From: Bosea sp. AS-1
GTDB lineage: Bacteria; Pseudomonadota; Alphaproteobacteria; Rhizobiales; Beijerinckiaceae
Length of the DNA stretch: 64,000 bases
Reading direction: 5' to 3'
Assembly: GCF_002220095.1 (NCBI RefSeq)
Contig: NZ_CP022372.1
Location: 4,560,501-4,624,500 of the forward strand
The notes beneath the pieces are model-generated. The model was not told where the DNA came from. It was given only the letters and a program-made list of their open reading frames with translations, and made no database searches. This document shows, piece after piece, positions 17,734 to 26,503 of the stretch (positions are counted from its first letter, which is position 1; every line of letters begins with the position of its first letter). The position numbers and the translations under genes were made by a program.

Positions 17734-18693
17734 TCAGCCCTTGGCCGCCGTGTTGATGTCGGCGCGGGCTTCCTTGAGATGCGTATAGCCGCCAACCACG
17801 CCTTCCTTCTCCCAGCGCTCGACCGAGAGCCGCGCGATCTCGTCGAGCGGCGTGAAGGTCACGTCGCCGAAATCAGCGAAGGTGCGGGAGGGATCGAGCA
17901 GGATCGAGGGCGCATCGTCGGGCCCGAGCGGCTTGACCTCCGGCTCCGGATAGTCGTTGAGCTTCATCGCCTTCACAACCGCGTCGTAGAGCTCCTTGAT
18001 CGCCACGTCCTTGCCGGACGAGAAGTGATAGATGCCGTTGCCCTTGCCGTCGGCGGCCTGGACGACGACGCGGGCCAGGTCGCCCGCATAGCAGAAGTCG
18101 CGCCGCGCCGGGGTGACGAAGCACTTCTTCCCCTCGGCCAGGCGGCCATAGAAGATCGGCAGCGGGCCGGAGACGTTGCGCGGGCCGATGACGTTGGCGA
18201 GGCGGAAGGTCACCCAATCGACGCCCGAGAACTGCACGTAGTGCTCGCCGGCGGTCTTGGAGATCGCGTAGCTCGAGTTCACCGGATTGATCGGATGGTC
18301 GAGCTGGATCGGCTGCTGCAGCGGCTTGGTGCCGTAGCACAGTGCCGTCTGGAAATAGATGAGACGGCCGACCTTGTGGAGCTTGCAGCCCTTGGCGATG
18401 TTGGCGCCGCCAACGGCGTTGACGAAGGCATCGGTCTCCCAGTCCTCCGGATCCTTGTAGGACGCGGCGGTGTGGACGACGACATCCGGCTTGAAGTCCG
18501 AGAAGAGCTGGTCGACCAGCTTCCAGTCGGTGATCGAGCCCTCGACCTGGGTCAGGCGCTCCTGGTCGAGCAGATTGTCGCGACGGCCGGTCGAGAAGTT
18601 CTCGAGCGACATCACGGTGTCCCCGCGCGCCAGGAACATGTCCGCCGCCGTCGAGCCGACTTGGCCGGAGCCACCCGTAATGAAGACCTTCAT
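17734..18693 (-). CDS. NAD-dependent epimerase/dehydratase, paralogue B
   Basis: The 319-residue SDR starts at ATG 18693 (MKVFITGGSGQVGST). GGSGQVGS binds the cofactor and SYAISK supplies the catalytic Tyr-Lys. The active-site Ser/Thr strand is FQTALCYG. It parallels the next gene in arrangement (HTAASYKDPEDW, FRLANVIGP, YTHLKEA), which shows recent or functionally retained duplication. A longer frame upstream overlaps the asparagine-synthetase-like gene and has no SDR homology, so it is rejected. It lies 25 bases downstream of that gene. Confidence 0.85.
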   Translation of the reverse strand: MKVFITGGSGQVGSTAADMFLARGDTVMSLENFSTGRRDNLLDQERLTQVEGSITDWKLVDQLFSDFKPDVVVHTAASYKDPEDWETDAFVNAVGGANIAKGCKLHKVGRLIYFQTALCYGTKPLQQPIQLDHPINPVNSSYAISKTAGEHYVQFSGVDWVTFRLANVIGPRNVSGPLPIFYGRLAEGKKCFVTPARRDFCYAGDLARVVVQAADGKGNGIYHFSSGKDVAIKELYDAVVKAMKLNDYPEPEVKPLGPDDAPSILLDPSRTFADFGDVTFTPLDEIARLSVERWEKEGVVGGYTHLKEARADINTAAKG

Positions 18694-18718
18694 CGTGCTA
18701 TTCCCGTGATTGCTGAAG

Positions 18719-20656
18719 TTACTGGGCCGCGACCTGGGCGGGCTCGACCTCGTCGAGCATCCGCCGATAGTCCGCGGCGCGGTCGTGGAAGATCTGCTGC
18801 CAGAGCTCGAGGCTGAGCAGCCCCCAGGTCTTGCGCGAGAAGCGCTCGGCCTTGTCGAAATTGGCGAGGATGGCATCCGAGTTGAAGAACTCGCGATGGC
18901 GGGTCTTCTGGGTCGCGAAGATGTCGGCGACCATGTCCTTCAGCTCGCCGGAGAACCATTCCTTGAGCGGCACCGGGAAGCCCATCTTGTCGCGGCGCTG
19001 CGCCAGCTCCTGCGGCAGGTCTCCCGAGAAGGTCGACTTGATGAAATGCTTCATTTGGCCGCCCTTGAACTTGATGTCGGCCGGAATCGTCGCGGCGAAT
19101 TCGACCACCGAATGGTCGAGCAGCGGCACGCGCGATTCCAGCCCATGCGCCATCGACATCCGGTCCTCGACCTGCAGCAGCGCCGGCAGCAGGCACTTGA
19201 AGTCGAAATGCGTCATCGAGTCGAAATAGGCTTCCTTCTTCACGTTCCGCTCAGAATTGAAGATCGCCTGGAAGCGGGTGAAGACGCCGGCACGATCGAG
19301 CGCCGACCAGTCGACCTCGTTCTCCATGTCGGCTGAACGGTCGATCAGGCGGAAATAGCGCTCGTCCAGCGGGCCGAACAGGCCCTTGGAGAAGAGCTGC
19401 CGGATCAGCGGCTTGTATTCCTGCAGCACGGTCAGGTGCGGGATGATCGATTCCGGCGTGACGACGAAATTGCCGCTGCGCTGCGTGCCGTCGATCGACG
19501 CCTTCAGCGCCTGCTCCAGATAGGCGATCAGGTAGCGGGCGTAGCCGCCGAAGATCTCGTCGCCGCCCTGGCCGCCGAGTACGACCTTGACGTGCCGGGC
19601 CGCCAGTTCGGAGACCATGTATTGCGGGAAGGAACCGGGACCGCCGACCGGCGTATCGAGGTGATAGAGCACCTTCTCGATGTTGTTGCGGAAGTCGCCC
19701 GCGGTGATCTCGATCTGGTGCAGGTCGATGCCGCCGTCCCGGCAGGCGGCCTCGGCGAAAGAGCTCTCGTCATAGCCGGGGAACTCGGTGAACTTGCCGT
19801 GGAAGCCGATACGGCCGGAGGCCTCCTCGCGGCCGGCGAGAATGCCGATCAGGCTGGAGTCGATGCCGCCGGAGATGTAGGCGCCGACCGGCACGTCCGA
19901 GCGCAGATGCACCTTGATAGAATCCGACAGGCGCGCGCGCATCTCGTCGCCGAACCAGCGCGGCGTATGGTCAAAGTCGATGTCGTAATGGACATCCCAG
20001 TAGCGGAAGACCCTGACCTCGCCATTCTCCACGGTCAGCGCGTGGCCGGGCAGCAGCGTGTGGATGTGCTTGAAGAGGGTCTTCTCGCCGATCGTGTACT
20101 GGAAGGTCATGTACTCGGCGAGCGCGTCCGGGTCGGTCGCGATCTCGGGCAGCAGCGGCAGCAGCGCCTTCATCTCGGAGGCGAAATACAAGGTCCCGTC
20201 GACCACGGCGTAGTAGAAGGGCTTGATGCCGAAACGGTCGCGCGCGGCGAAGAAGCGCTCGCCGTCCCACAGGCTGAAGGCGAACATGCCCCGCAGATGC
20301 CGCAGGCAGTCGATGCCCCATTTCGCGTAGGCGGCCAGCACGGTCTCGGTGTCGGAGGAGGAGCGGAAGCTCCAGCCGTCCTTCAGCTCGGCCATCAGCT
20401 CGACGTAATTGTAGACCTCGCCATTGAAGGTGATGACCGTGCCGTCATTGCCGACCATGGGCTGGCGGCCGGTCGGCGACAGATCGATGATCGCGAGGCG
20501 CCGATGGGCGAGACCGACACTTCTGGAGGGATTGCTCCAGAAGCCATGTCCGTCCGGACCGCGATGTGCGATCAACTGGTTCATGACCCCAAGAGCGCGA
20601 TCAAGCTTAGGAATAGGCTGGTGCGCGAGCGATACCGCTCCTGCTATTCCACACAT
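18719..20656 (-). CDS. Asparagine-synthetase-like amidotransferase (copy 2)
   Basis: The 645-residue protein carries a full glutaminase domain (Cys2 in MCGIAG, RGPDG, FNGEVYN) and a synthase domain with the canonical PP-loop SGGIDSS and the GGQGGDEIFGGY segment. It therefore should make an amide from glutamine and ATP. The GTG two codons upstream is rejected because Cys must follow the initiator Met. It heads the run of three SDR genes, so it may amidate a carboxyl sugar or protein partner of the polysaccharide. Free asparagine synthesis is an alternative. Confidence 0.9.
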   Translation of the reverse strand: MCGIAGAVSLAHQPIPKLDRALGVMNQLIAHRGPDGHGFWSNPSRSVGLAHRRLAIIDLSPTGRQPMVGNDGTVITFNGEVYNYVELMAELKDGWSFRSSSDTETVLAAYAKWGIDCLRHLRGMFAFSLWDGERFFAARDRFGIKPFYYAVVDGTLYFASEMKALLPLLPEIATDPDALAEYMTFQYTIGEKTLFKHIHTLLPGHALTVENGEVRVFRYWDVHYDIDFDHTPRWFGDEMRARLSDSIKVHLRSDVPVGAYISGGIDSSLIGILAGREEASGRIGFHGKFTEFPGYDESSFAEAACRDGGIDLHQIEITAGDFRNNIEKVLYHLDTPVGGPGSFPQYMVSELAARHVKVVLGGQGGDEIFGGYARYLIAYLEQALKASIDGTQRSGNFVVTPESIIPHLTVLQEYKPLIRQLFSKGLFGPLDERYFRLIDRSADMENEVDWSALDRAGVFTRFQAIFNSERNVKKEAYFDSMTHFDFKCLLPALLQVEDRMSMAHGLESRVPLLDHSVVEFAATIPADIKFKGGQMKHFIKSTFSGDLPQELAQRRDKMGFPVPLKEWFSGELKDMVADIFATQKTRHREFFNSDAILANFDKAERFSRKTWGLLSLELWQQIFHDRAADYRRMLDEVEPAQVAAQ

Positions 20657-20727
20657 TCGCACAGTTCCCGCATTTTACGAAAAGGTTGGCTTTAGCTGGC
20701 GCCGCATGAACGTGGCATGCGGCTGTA

Positions 20728-22110
20728 TCAAGCGAGCAACCTCTTGTCAGCTTCCTTCCCAAAGAGCGCGTCGTAAGCTCGCAACATCCGCATCCGCTCC
20801 TCTTCCCAAGAGAGGTCTTGAGCAGCCTTAAGCGCGTTCTGCTTCATCTCATCGATCTTTGCGCGCGTCAGTCCGTTGATTGCCGTGGCGATCACGTCGG
20901 GGGATACTCCATGAAATGTAATGCCATGCCTGTGGTGACGAACTAGCGCAGCCATTTCCGGCAAATCCGAGACACACAGCGCCAACCCTGCCATCGTGTA
21001 CTCGAAAAACTTGTTTGGCAGTGCGTACTCATTATGAAGTGAATGGCCGGGTAGCGCGAACAGTCCTACATCAAACGCACTTGCTTCCTGCACCAGCTTC
21101 GTCATCGGAACTGGCGGAACGATCTCGACCCGACCCCGCACACCAGCTTTGTCGATCTCGGCTTCTAAACTCCGACGATAGTCCTCGCTGGCCGGCCCCC
21201 GAATTGTAAGGTCGTATTCCGGACGCCATAAAGCCACCGACCGGATACACTCTTCCAAGCCGCGATGATGCCAGACCGCTCCGTGATAAAGCACCCGGAC
21301 ACGCTCTCCCGTCGTTCGAGGCGGCATTTTTTGATATAGCGGGGTGCTACGAACCGTCTGCGGCTTCTCGGGCAAGCCGTGGATCGCTTGGAGGCGCTCG
21401 GCGATGCCCGTCGAAACGGTCGTGACCACGGCCGCGCCGCGAATGAAACGCTGTTCGGTCTCAAGGCGAATGGGGCGTTGAACGTAGCGCCAGAGTTTGC
21501 GCTCATTGAACTCCTCAGCCGCGAACTCATGCGTATCGTAAACGTATGGCACTCCTTGTTCGCCCGCGATGCGGGAGATGATCGGAAGCGATGTCCAGTC
21601 GTTACCAAGCCAGAGATCTGCATTTTGACGTCTAGCGAGCGCATAGATGTCCCAGAACGTACTATTCAGCGTCCAGTAAATGGTCTCAGCTAACGCTTTA
21701 TCGAAAAAGACACGCAAAAGGCGCAGATCATAGGCATCATCATGACGGTTTGCCCGCACCGCGCGCCGTTCAGCAAGCGCCAAGGACGCAATTGCTAACC
21801 GGCGAATACCTCGCGTCCTATACGGCGTTTCAGGCATCGTCGGCGGAGTAGGCAATTGACGAGCGTCTTCGGGGGTCTCGATTGACCACGCCGGTGCACT
21901 TTCAACTTTGCTCTGGAGGCCAAACGCCTTCACATCCCAGCCGAGATCGTAAAAGGCATCGCCCTGTCGGCGAACTCGAGGGTCGTCCGCGATCGGAGAA
22001 ATGGAAACGAGACCAACGATCGGCTTGCGACCCAGCCGCTCAGCCAGCGCCTTCATCCCGGGCAATTCGTCGATGCTGTTCTGCCGCGTTTGAAGGTGAG
22101 CATTCATCAT
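20728..22110 (-). CDS. GT4-type glycosyltransferase
   Basis: The 460-residue GT-B protein has an N-terminal segment SPIADDPRVRRQGDAFYDLG and a C-terminal FFEYTMAGLALCVSDLPEM block of the type that binds the nucleotide-sugar donor in GT4 enzymes. It should transfer a sugar in the cytoplasm during repeat-unit assembly. The ATG at 22110 overlaps the stop of the upstream gene (TGATG), with ATG 22107 an alternative. The gene looks more AT-rich in third positions than the flanking SDR genes, which suggests separate acquisition, though I have not computed this. Confidence 0.82.
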   Translation of the reverse strand: MMNAHLQTRQNSIDELPGMKALAERLGRKPIVGLVSISPIADDPRVRRQGDAFYDLGWDVKAFGLQSKVESAPAWSIETPEDARQLPTPPTMPETPYRTRGIRRLAIASLALAERRAVRANRHDDAYDLRLLRVFFDKALAETIYWTLNSTFWDIYALARRQNADLWLGNDWTSLPIISRIAGEQGVPYVYDTHEFAAEEFNERKLWRYVQRPIRLETEQRFIRGAAVVTTVSTGIAERLQAIHGLPEKPQTVRSTPLYQKMPPRTTGERVRVLYHGAVWHHRGLEECIRSVALWRPEYDLTIRGPASEDYRRSLEAEIDKAGVRGRVEIVPPVPMTKLVQEASAFDVGLFALPGHSLHNEYALPNKFFEYTMAGLALCVSDLPEMAALVRHHRHGITFHGVSPDVIATAINGLTRAKIDEMKQNALKAAQDLSWEEERMRMLRAYDALFGKEADKRLLA

Positions 22111-24008
22111 CACATCCCCACGCCGAAACGCTCACCCCAGATGCCGAGGTTCACGATACGCCATAAGGTGAAATCCACATTGCGATCTCCGTCGAGCATG
22201 TCCTTGGCCAGCGCACGGACACCGTCTGCGTTCATCAATCCTGGATAACGGACCAAAGTCGTTTCGATACCTTCTTCAATCAAACCGCGCAGCGGGCCTC
22301 GGAACCACACTTGCTCGGGCGTCGCAAAGCCGAGCTTGTCCCGTCGTTCCTTGACCACTTCTGGGAGAACTCCGTTCATGCCCTTGCGCAGCACGCGCTT
22401 GGTATCTCCACCCACTATCTTATGGTCATTACCCAGAGCGAGATTGAACTCGACCAGCGGGTGGTCGAGGAACGGCACGCGCGCTTCGATCGAATGCGCC
22501 ATCGAATTGCGATCTTCCCAATGCAGCAGCATGGCCAGATTGGAGCCATAGGTCAGGGTCATGCACAGCGTGCGGAGATCGGTGACGTCCGGCAGGCCCA
22601 GCTCATCGCTCGCCAACTGGAACGCCGTGATCGGGTTTCCCTTCTCACGTAACAGTTCCGTCCCCAGCCAATCGTGCTGCGTGAACTGGCGGTGTTTTTG
22701 CCGCAATGCGCCCGCGAGGCCACGCGGAAGAAGCGGAACCACATACTGGCGCAACTGGTCCTGAATGGAAGTTCCGTGATAACGGCTTCGTTCGAGGATA
22801 GTACGTAAAAGCTTCCCAAATTGTCGACGCTTGGTCAAATCAGCCATATAATATGGGAAACTGCCGTGATAGCCTGCGAGCTGTTCATCAGCCCCCTGCC
22901 CGTCTAGCATCACCTTGACACCGACGCGCCGGGCCTCCTCGAACACACACCATTGCGCGAAGATCGAGGTCGACCCGAAAGGCTCATCCTGATGCCAGGT
23001 AATGTCAGCCGCCCGCTGAAATACATCTTCAGCTTTCGGAAAGATGAAATGCGGCTCGGTATGAGCATGTGCCACGACGGCGTCCATGAAGGGCTTTTCA
23101 TCGACGCTCTTTTCGGCGTAGCAGGCCGACACCGTATTGACTTTGGCCCCACCATCGCGTGAGCCCAGCATTCCTGCCATCAGGCATACAATGGCCGAGG
23201 AATCGAGTCCCCCTGAGAGACAAGATCCGACAGGCACATCCGAACGTAGATGCAGGCGAACGGACTCGGTCAGCAGCTCTCGGAAACGCGCAGCCGCCTC
23301 GTCTTCCGAAATAGCGAGATCTCCGGCCGCGGCAGGATACCAACGTCGCGAAGCGAGTTCGATTGGCCCCGGGCGGCTCGCATCCACCCGGATGCATTCA
23401 CCTCCCCGCATCTGGCCGACGCCTTCGAACATCGTTTCGGCAGTATGGTCGGCAATGCCGGCACTGAGAAAATCATGCACACGGGCGACATTCATCCGGC
23501 CGCTCACACCAGGCAGGCCAAGCAGTTGCTTGATTTCAGAGGCGAAAGCGGCACCGCGCGGCGTCGACACTAGGTACAGGGGCTTGATGCCATAACGGTC
23601 CCGCGCAGCGAACAGAACCTTGTCGCGGCTGTCCCAGATCAGGAAGGCGAACATGCCCCGCAGCCGCGGCAATGCGTCCTCGCCCCAGAGCATGTAGGCG
23701 CGCAATAGCACCTCAGAATCGGACTCGGAGACAAAGACTTCGCCCTTCGCCCGCATCTCCTCGCGCAGTTCGATGTAATTGTAGATCTCGCCGTTGAAGA
23801 CGAGCCAATAGCGCCGCGACGCATCGCACATCGGCTGCAAGCCTGCATCGGAGACGTCGATGATGGCGAGGCGTCGATGACCGAGAGCCACAGGGCCCTT
23901 GGGGCTCGCATAGGTCTCCCAACCGCGGCCATCGGGGCCACGATGCGCAACGATATCGATCCGTCGAGGGTCCGGCTCAAAGCCGAGCGACCCGAAAATA
24001 CCACACAT
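22110..24008 (-). CDS. Asparagine-synthetase-like amidotransferase (copy 3)
   Basis: The 632-residue protein starts at MCGIFGS (ATG 24008) with the glutaminase nucleophile Cys2, RGPDG and FNGEIYNY. The synthase domain has the canonical SGGLDSS loop and LDGQGADEQLAGY. Sequence differs clearly from copies 1 and 2, so it is not a recent tandem duplicate. It is translationally coupled to the following glycosyltransferase (TGATG). The open frame upstream to 24092 is excluded because it would bury the catalytic Cys. It is the first gene of the minus-strand run and lies next to the phage-derived island. Confidence 0.9.
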   Translation of the reverse strand: MCGIFGSLGFEPDPRRIDIVAHRGPDGRGWETYASPKGPVALGHRRLAIIDVSDAGLQPMCDASRRYWLVFNGEIYNYIELREEMRAKGEVFVSESDSEVLLRAYMLWGEDALPRLRGMFAFLIWDSRDKVLFAARDRYGIKPLYLVSTPRGAAFASEIKQLLGLPGVSGRMNVARVHDFLSAGIADHTAETMFEGVGQMRGGECIRVDASRPGPIELASRRWYPAAAGDLAISEDEAAARFRELLTESVRLHLRSDVPVGSCLSGGLDSSAIVCLMAGMLGSRDGGAKVNTVSACYAEKSVDEKPFMDAVVAHAHTEPHFIFPKAEDVFQRAADITWHQDEPFGSTSIFAQWCVFEEARRVGVKVMLDGQGADEQLAGYHGSFPYYMADLTKRRQFGKLLRTILERSRYHGTSIQDQLRQYVVPLLPRGLAGALRQKHRQFTQHDWLGTELLREKGNPITAFQLASDELGLPDVTDLRTLCMTLTYGSNLAMLLHWEDRNSMAHSIEARVPFLDHPLVEFNLALGNDHKIVGGDTKRVLRKGMNGVLPEVVKERRDKLGFATPEQVWFRGPLRGLIEEGIETTLVRYPGLMNADGVRALAKDMLDGDRNVDFTLWRIVNLGIWGERFGVGM

Positions 24009-24171
24009 TAGCCAGCCTCGTCGGGCGGAAGCGAGCGATCTCGTCCGCCAGCACAAACAATCTTGCGCAGCCTTATATTGGCGACACCTCAATCGGTCGA
24101 GCCCAACGATTTTTTCGTCGCGGCTGCCTTTTCACAGTCAAGCCAGCTCGAGGCCGATTGATCAAATGCCT

Positions 24172-24396
24172 TCAGCGCTCGCCTTTCAACGCTACGCATG
24201 AATTCTCCTCGCCAATTACCACTCCGCCTTCCTCCAGTGCGAGTTTGATGCCTCGCAGGTTGTTGTGGGTCGGCACGCGCCTGGCTTTTTCGAAGTCTCG
24301 GATGGTTGAGAGGCCAAGATGGGCCGCCTTGGCGAGGTCTTGCTGGCTCCAATCGAGGAGGGCCCGAGCAGCGCGGCATTGTGCGGGTGTGATCAT
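24172..24396 (-). CDS. Small XRE-family HTH regulator
   Basis: The 74-residue protein is almost only a helix-turn-helix domain: LDWSQQDLAKAAHLG and STIRDFEKARRVP cover helices 2 to 4. It has no enzymatic or effector domain, like phage or toxin-antitoxin type XRE repressors. The start is ATG 24396 (MITPAQCRAARAL). A 41-bp nested dyad lies 17-57 bases upstream, a good candidate for its own operator. It is divergent from the small-ORF/ERF/exonuclease genes, so it may repress them. Confidence 0.8.
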   Translation of the reverse strand: MITPAQCRAARALLDWSQQDLAKAAHLGLSTIRDFEKARRVPTHNNLRGIKLALEEGGVVIGEENSCVALKGER

Positions 24397-24412
24397 GCTG
24401 CCCACATAGCTT

Positions 24413-24453
24413 AGTCAACGTTTTTCGTCGAGTATCGACTTTTCCAGTTGACT
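24413..24453. promoter_or_regulatory. Nested dyad, candidate XRE operator
   Basis: Outer arms AGTCAAC (24413-24419) and GTTGACT (24447-24453) and inner arms GTCGA (24427-24431) and TCGAC (24435-24439) share one centre at base 24433, with seven-base spacers on both sides. It lies between the XRE gene and the divergent recombination genes. Two nested perfect inverted repeats with the same centre are unlikely by chance. Confidence 0.55.
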
Positions 24454-24513
24454 GCCGGCGCCATAGGAAGGGAACCGTCCGTCACCGACGATTTTCGTCG
24501 CTGGAGGACGATG

Positions 24514-24819
24514 ATGACCCTTATCCTGGAGTTCGAGCGCAAGCTCATTTTCTACAAGCCTGGCATTCTCCGCTACGCCATGCGACAGGCGGGACCTCGG
24601 TTTTGCATGTCTCAAAACGTGGCCGGGCGGTGTCAGCTATTGTCGCTATCGCTGAAGCGCGGATGGACTGAAGCCAGGGCCGAGCTAGCAGCGCTTCAAC
24701 GGCTACAGACCCTCGCGTCGGAGGACTGCGCCGGACTTTTTTACAATCGCACGAATATCGCGGCCGCTTCGTCACAGGTGGCCTCCCGGCTCACCCTCGG
24801 GTATCGCCAGCTGCATTGA
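24514..24819 (+). CDS. Small hypothetical protein of phage-derived island
   Basis: A 101-residue frame starts at ATG 24514 (ATG 24511 also possible) with a strong GGAGG at 24503-24507. It begins MTLILEFERKLIFYKPGIL and shows no family I recognise. It ends ten bases before the next small ORF, whose Shine-Dalgarno (GAGGG) overlaps this stop. That arrangement and the good ribosome site make it likely a real first gene of the recombination operon. A hairpin-like CGACGA-TTT-TCGTCG at 24486-24500 lies just upstream. Confidence 0.5.
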   Translation: MTLILEFERKLIFYKPGILRYAMRQAGPRFCMSQNVAGRCQLLSLSLKRGWTEARAELAALQRLQTLASEDCAGLFYNRTNIAAASSQVASRLTLGYRQLH

Positions 24820-24828
24820 GGGTTCGCC

Positions 24829-25008
24829 ATGCACCGCACTTTGCCCCCTCCGCTGATTGTGACCCCACAGTCACCGTTCGGCGAAATGTCCCTTGATCCC
24901 CTGCCCTCGACACCCCGGCTCAGCCCGGCGGAGCTCGCCCAAGCCTACCGAGCCTGGTGGTTCGGAACAAATCGCGCCGGGTCTCTCATCGGGAGGACCA
25001 AGCGATGA
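24829..25008 (+). CDS. 59-residue hypothetical protein coupled to ERF
   Basis: The frame from ATG 24829 to TGA 25006-25008 encodes 59 residues with no hydrophobic segment and a proline-rich first half. The C-terminal half AELAQAYRAWWFGTNRAGSL is helix-like and basic. GAGGG precedes the start, and the stop overlaps the ERF start as ATGA, with GGGAGG for ERF inside this gene. It has no recognised family; its position between a small ORF and a single-strand annealing protein suggests an accessory of the recombination module. Confidence 0.5.
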   Translation: MHRTLPPPLIVTPQSPFGEMSLDPLPSTPRLSPAELAQAYRAWWFGTNRAGSLIGRTKR

Positions 25009-25745
25009 GCAGCGCCCTGCGCCATCGGCGCGCCTCCGCAGGATCTCGGCTCACCGAGTTGCGTCGAGCTCCTACGATCACCCCGTTGAGCCTGTTGAGT
25101 TCCGCGCTCGACCGCGGCGCGGACGAGCATGTGTTGTCTCAGCTGATCGGCCTGCATGAACGCAGTCGCGGAGAAGAAGCGCGCCGGTCCTTTGAGGCAG
25201 CTCTCGCCGCAGCCAAAGCCGAGCTTCCGGCGATCGCGAAGACCCAGATTGCCAGTATCGGAGCAAAGCACTACCGCCATGAGGACTTGGCCGAGATTGT
25301 CCGCACGGTCGGCCCGGTCCTGGCGCGCCACGGTCTGGCCTACCGCTTCCGCTCGAACAGTGACGGCGAGAAGGTGACCATCACCTGCGTGATTTCGCAC
25401 CGTGACGGTCATAGCGAGGAGAACAGCCTCTCGGCCAGCGCCGATCACAGCGGCGAGAAGAACGCGATCCAGGCGATCGGATCGACGCTGACATATCTGC
25501 AGCGGATGACGCTGAAGGCAGCGCTCGGTCTGGCCGCCGCCGATGACGATGACGGCAAGGCTGCAGGGGTGGGTGAGACCATCACCCGCCAGCAAACCCG
25601 GGAGCTTCTCGCGCTGATGGATGAGGTCGGCGGCGAGCGCGAAGCCCTGCTGCGCTTCTTCAAGATCAAGGCTTTTGCGGAACTGCCGGCCCGCCGCTTC
25701 CGGCAGGCGCTGGTGATGCTCAATGCCAGGAAGGGAAGAGGCTGA
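25005..25745 (+). CDS. ERF-family single-strand DNA annealing protein
   Basis: The 246-residue protein has the ERF pattern, with IASIGAKHYRHEDLAEIVRT (about 80-99) and HGLAYRF, then a variable tail with acidic ADDDDG. ERF proteins anneal complementary single strands during phage recombination, working with an exonuclease. Start ATG 25005 has GGGAGG ten bases upstream. A YqaJ-type nuclease gene follows after two bases, giving a complete annealase plus exonuclease pair. Confidence 0.85.
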   Translation: MSSALRHRRASAGSRLTELRRAPTITPLSLLSSALDRGADEHVLSQLIGLHERSRGEEARRSFEAALAAAKAELPAIAKTQIASIGAKHYRHEDLAEIVRTVGPVLARHGLAYRFRSNSDGEKVTITCVISHRDGHSEENSLSASADHSGEKNAIQAIGSTLTYLQRMTLKAALGLAAADDDDGKAAGVGETITRQQTRELLALMDEVGGEREALLRFFKIKAFAELPARRFRQALVMLNARKGRG

Positions 25746-25747
25746 CC

Positions 25748-26503
25748 ATGCTCGAGATCATCAACTGCATTCAAGGCTCGCCCGAATGGGTTCAAGCGCG
25801 CCTCGGCATCCCGACAGCCTCCGAGTTCGCCTCAATCCTGACCAAGGGTCGGGGCGGCGCCGAGAGCCGCACGCGGCAGAGCTATCTCTACAAGCTCGCC
25901 GCTGAACGATTGACCGGCGAGCCAATGGAGACGGTCACGACCGTGCATATGGAGCGCGGCAAGCTGATGGAAGAGGAAGCGCGCAGCGCCTACAACTTCG
26001 TCACGGGATCGAAATGTGAGAGCGTCGGGTTCCTGCGCCGCGGTCGGTCCGGCGCTTCTCCCGATGCGCTGATTGGCAAGGATGGCCTCCTCGAGATCAA
26101 GACCAAGCTGCCGCATCTCTTGATCGAGGCTTTGCTCAAGGGCGAGTTTCCACCTGAGCACAAAGCCCAATGCCAGGGGCAACTCTGGATCGCCGAACGC
26201 GATTGGATCGATCTTGCGGTCTACTGGCCGGGCCTGCCGATCTTCACCTGCCGCGCCGGCCGCGACGAGGTCTTCATTCGCGAGCTTGCCGAGGCCGTCG
26301 ACGCCTTCAACGACGAACTCGATCGCATCGTGGCGCAAGTCGCCGCCTACCTCTTTGCAAGTCGGGCTGCCGTATATCACGCGGTCAGCCTATGGCTTTG
26401 CCAGGCTGCTTCCTCACAAGCGCACTCCCTGAAATTTGTTCACAAGCTCAAGTCGTTCCCTGTTACTTCACGCTGGGAATTTTCATCCAACCTACGGAAA
26501 TGA
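25748..26503 (+). CDS. YqaJ-family phage exonuclease, probably altered at the C-terminus
   Basis: The 251-residue protein has the PD-(D/E)XK nuclease core of the lambda-exonuclease/YqaJ class: HMERGKLMEEEAR (67-79), D106 in SPDAL and E116-x-K118 in LLEIKTK. It should degrade one strand of duplex DNA to feed the ERF annealase. Family similarity ends near residue 200 (AQVAAY). The remaining ~50 residues run into an AT-richer block with repeated CCCTG/GGGAA words, so the original C-terminus was probably replaced at a junction around 26345. Activity may survive because the catalytic core is whole. Confidence 0.78.
   Translation: MLEIINCIQGSPEWVQARLGIPTASEFASILTKGRGGAESRTRQSYLYKLAAERLTGEPMETVTTVHMERGKLMEEEARSAYNFVTGSKCESVGFLRRGRSGASPDALIGKDGLLEIKTKLPHLLIEALLKGEFPPEHKAQCQGQLWIAERDWIDLAVYWPGLPIFTCRAGRDEVFIRELAEAVDAFNDELDRIVAQVAAYLFASRAAVYHAVSLWLCQAASSQAHSLKFVHKLKSFPVTSRWEFSSNLRK

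Noticed and set aside
24089..24418. Longer frame covering the XRE gene
   Set aside because: The HTH frame is the only one with a recognisable domain; the other is an overlapping shadow.
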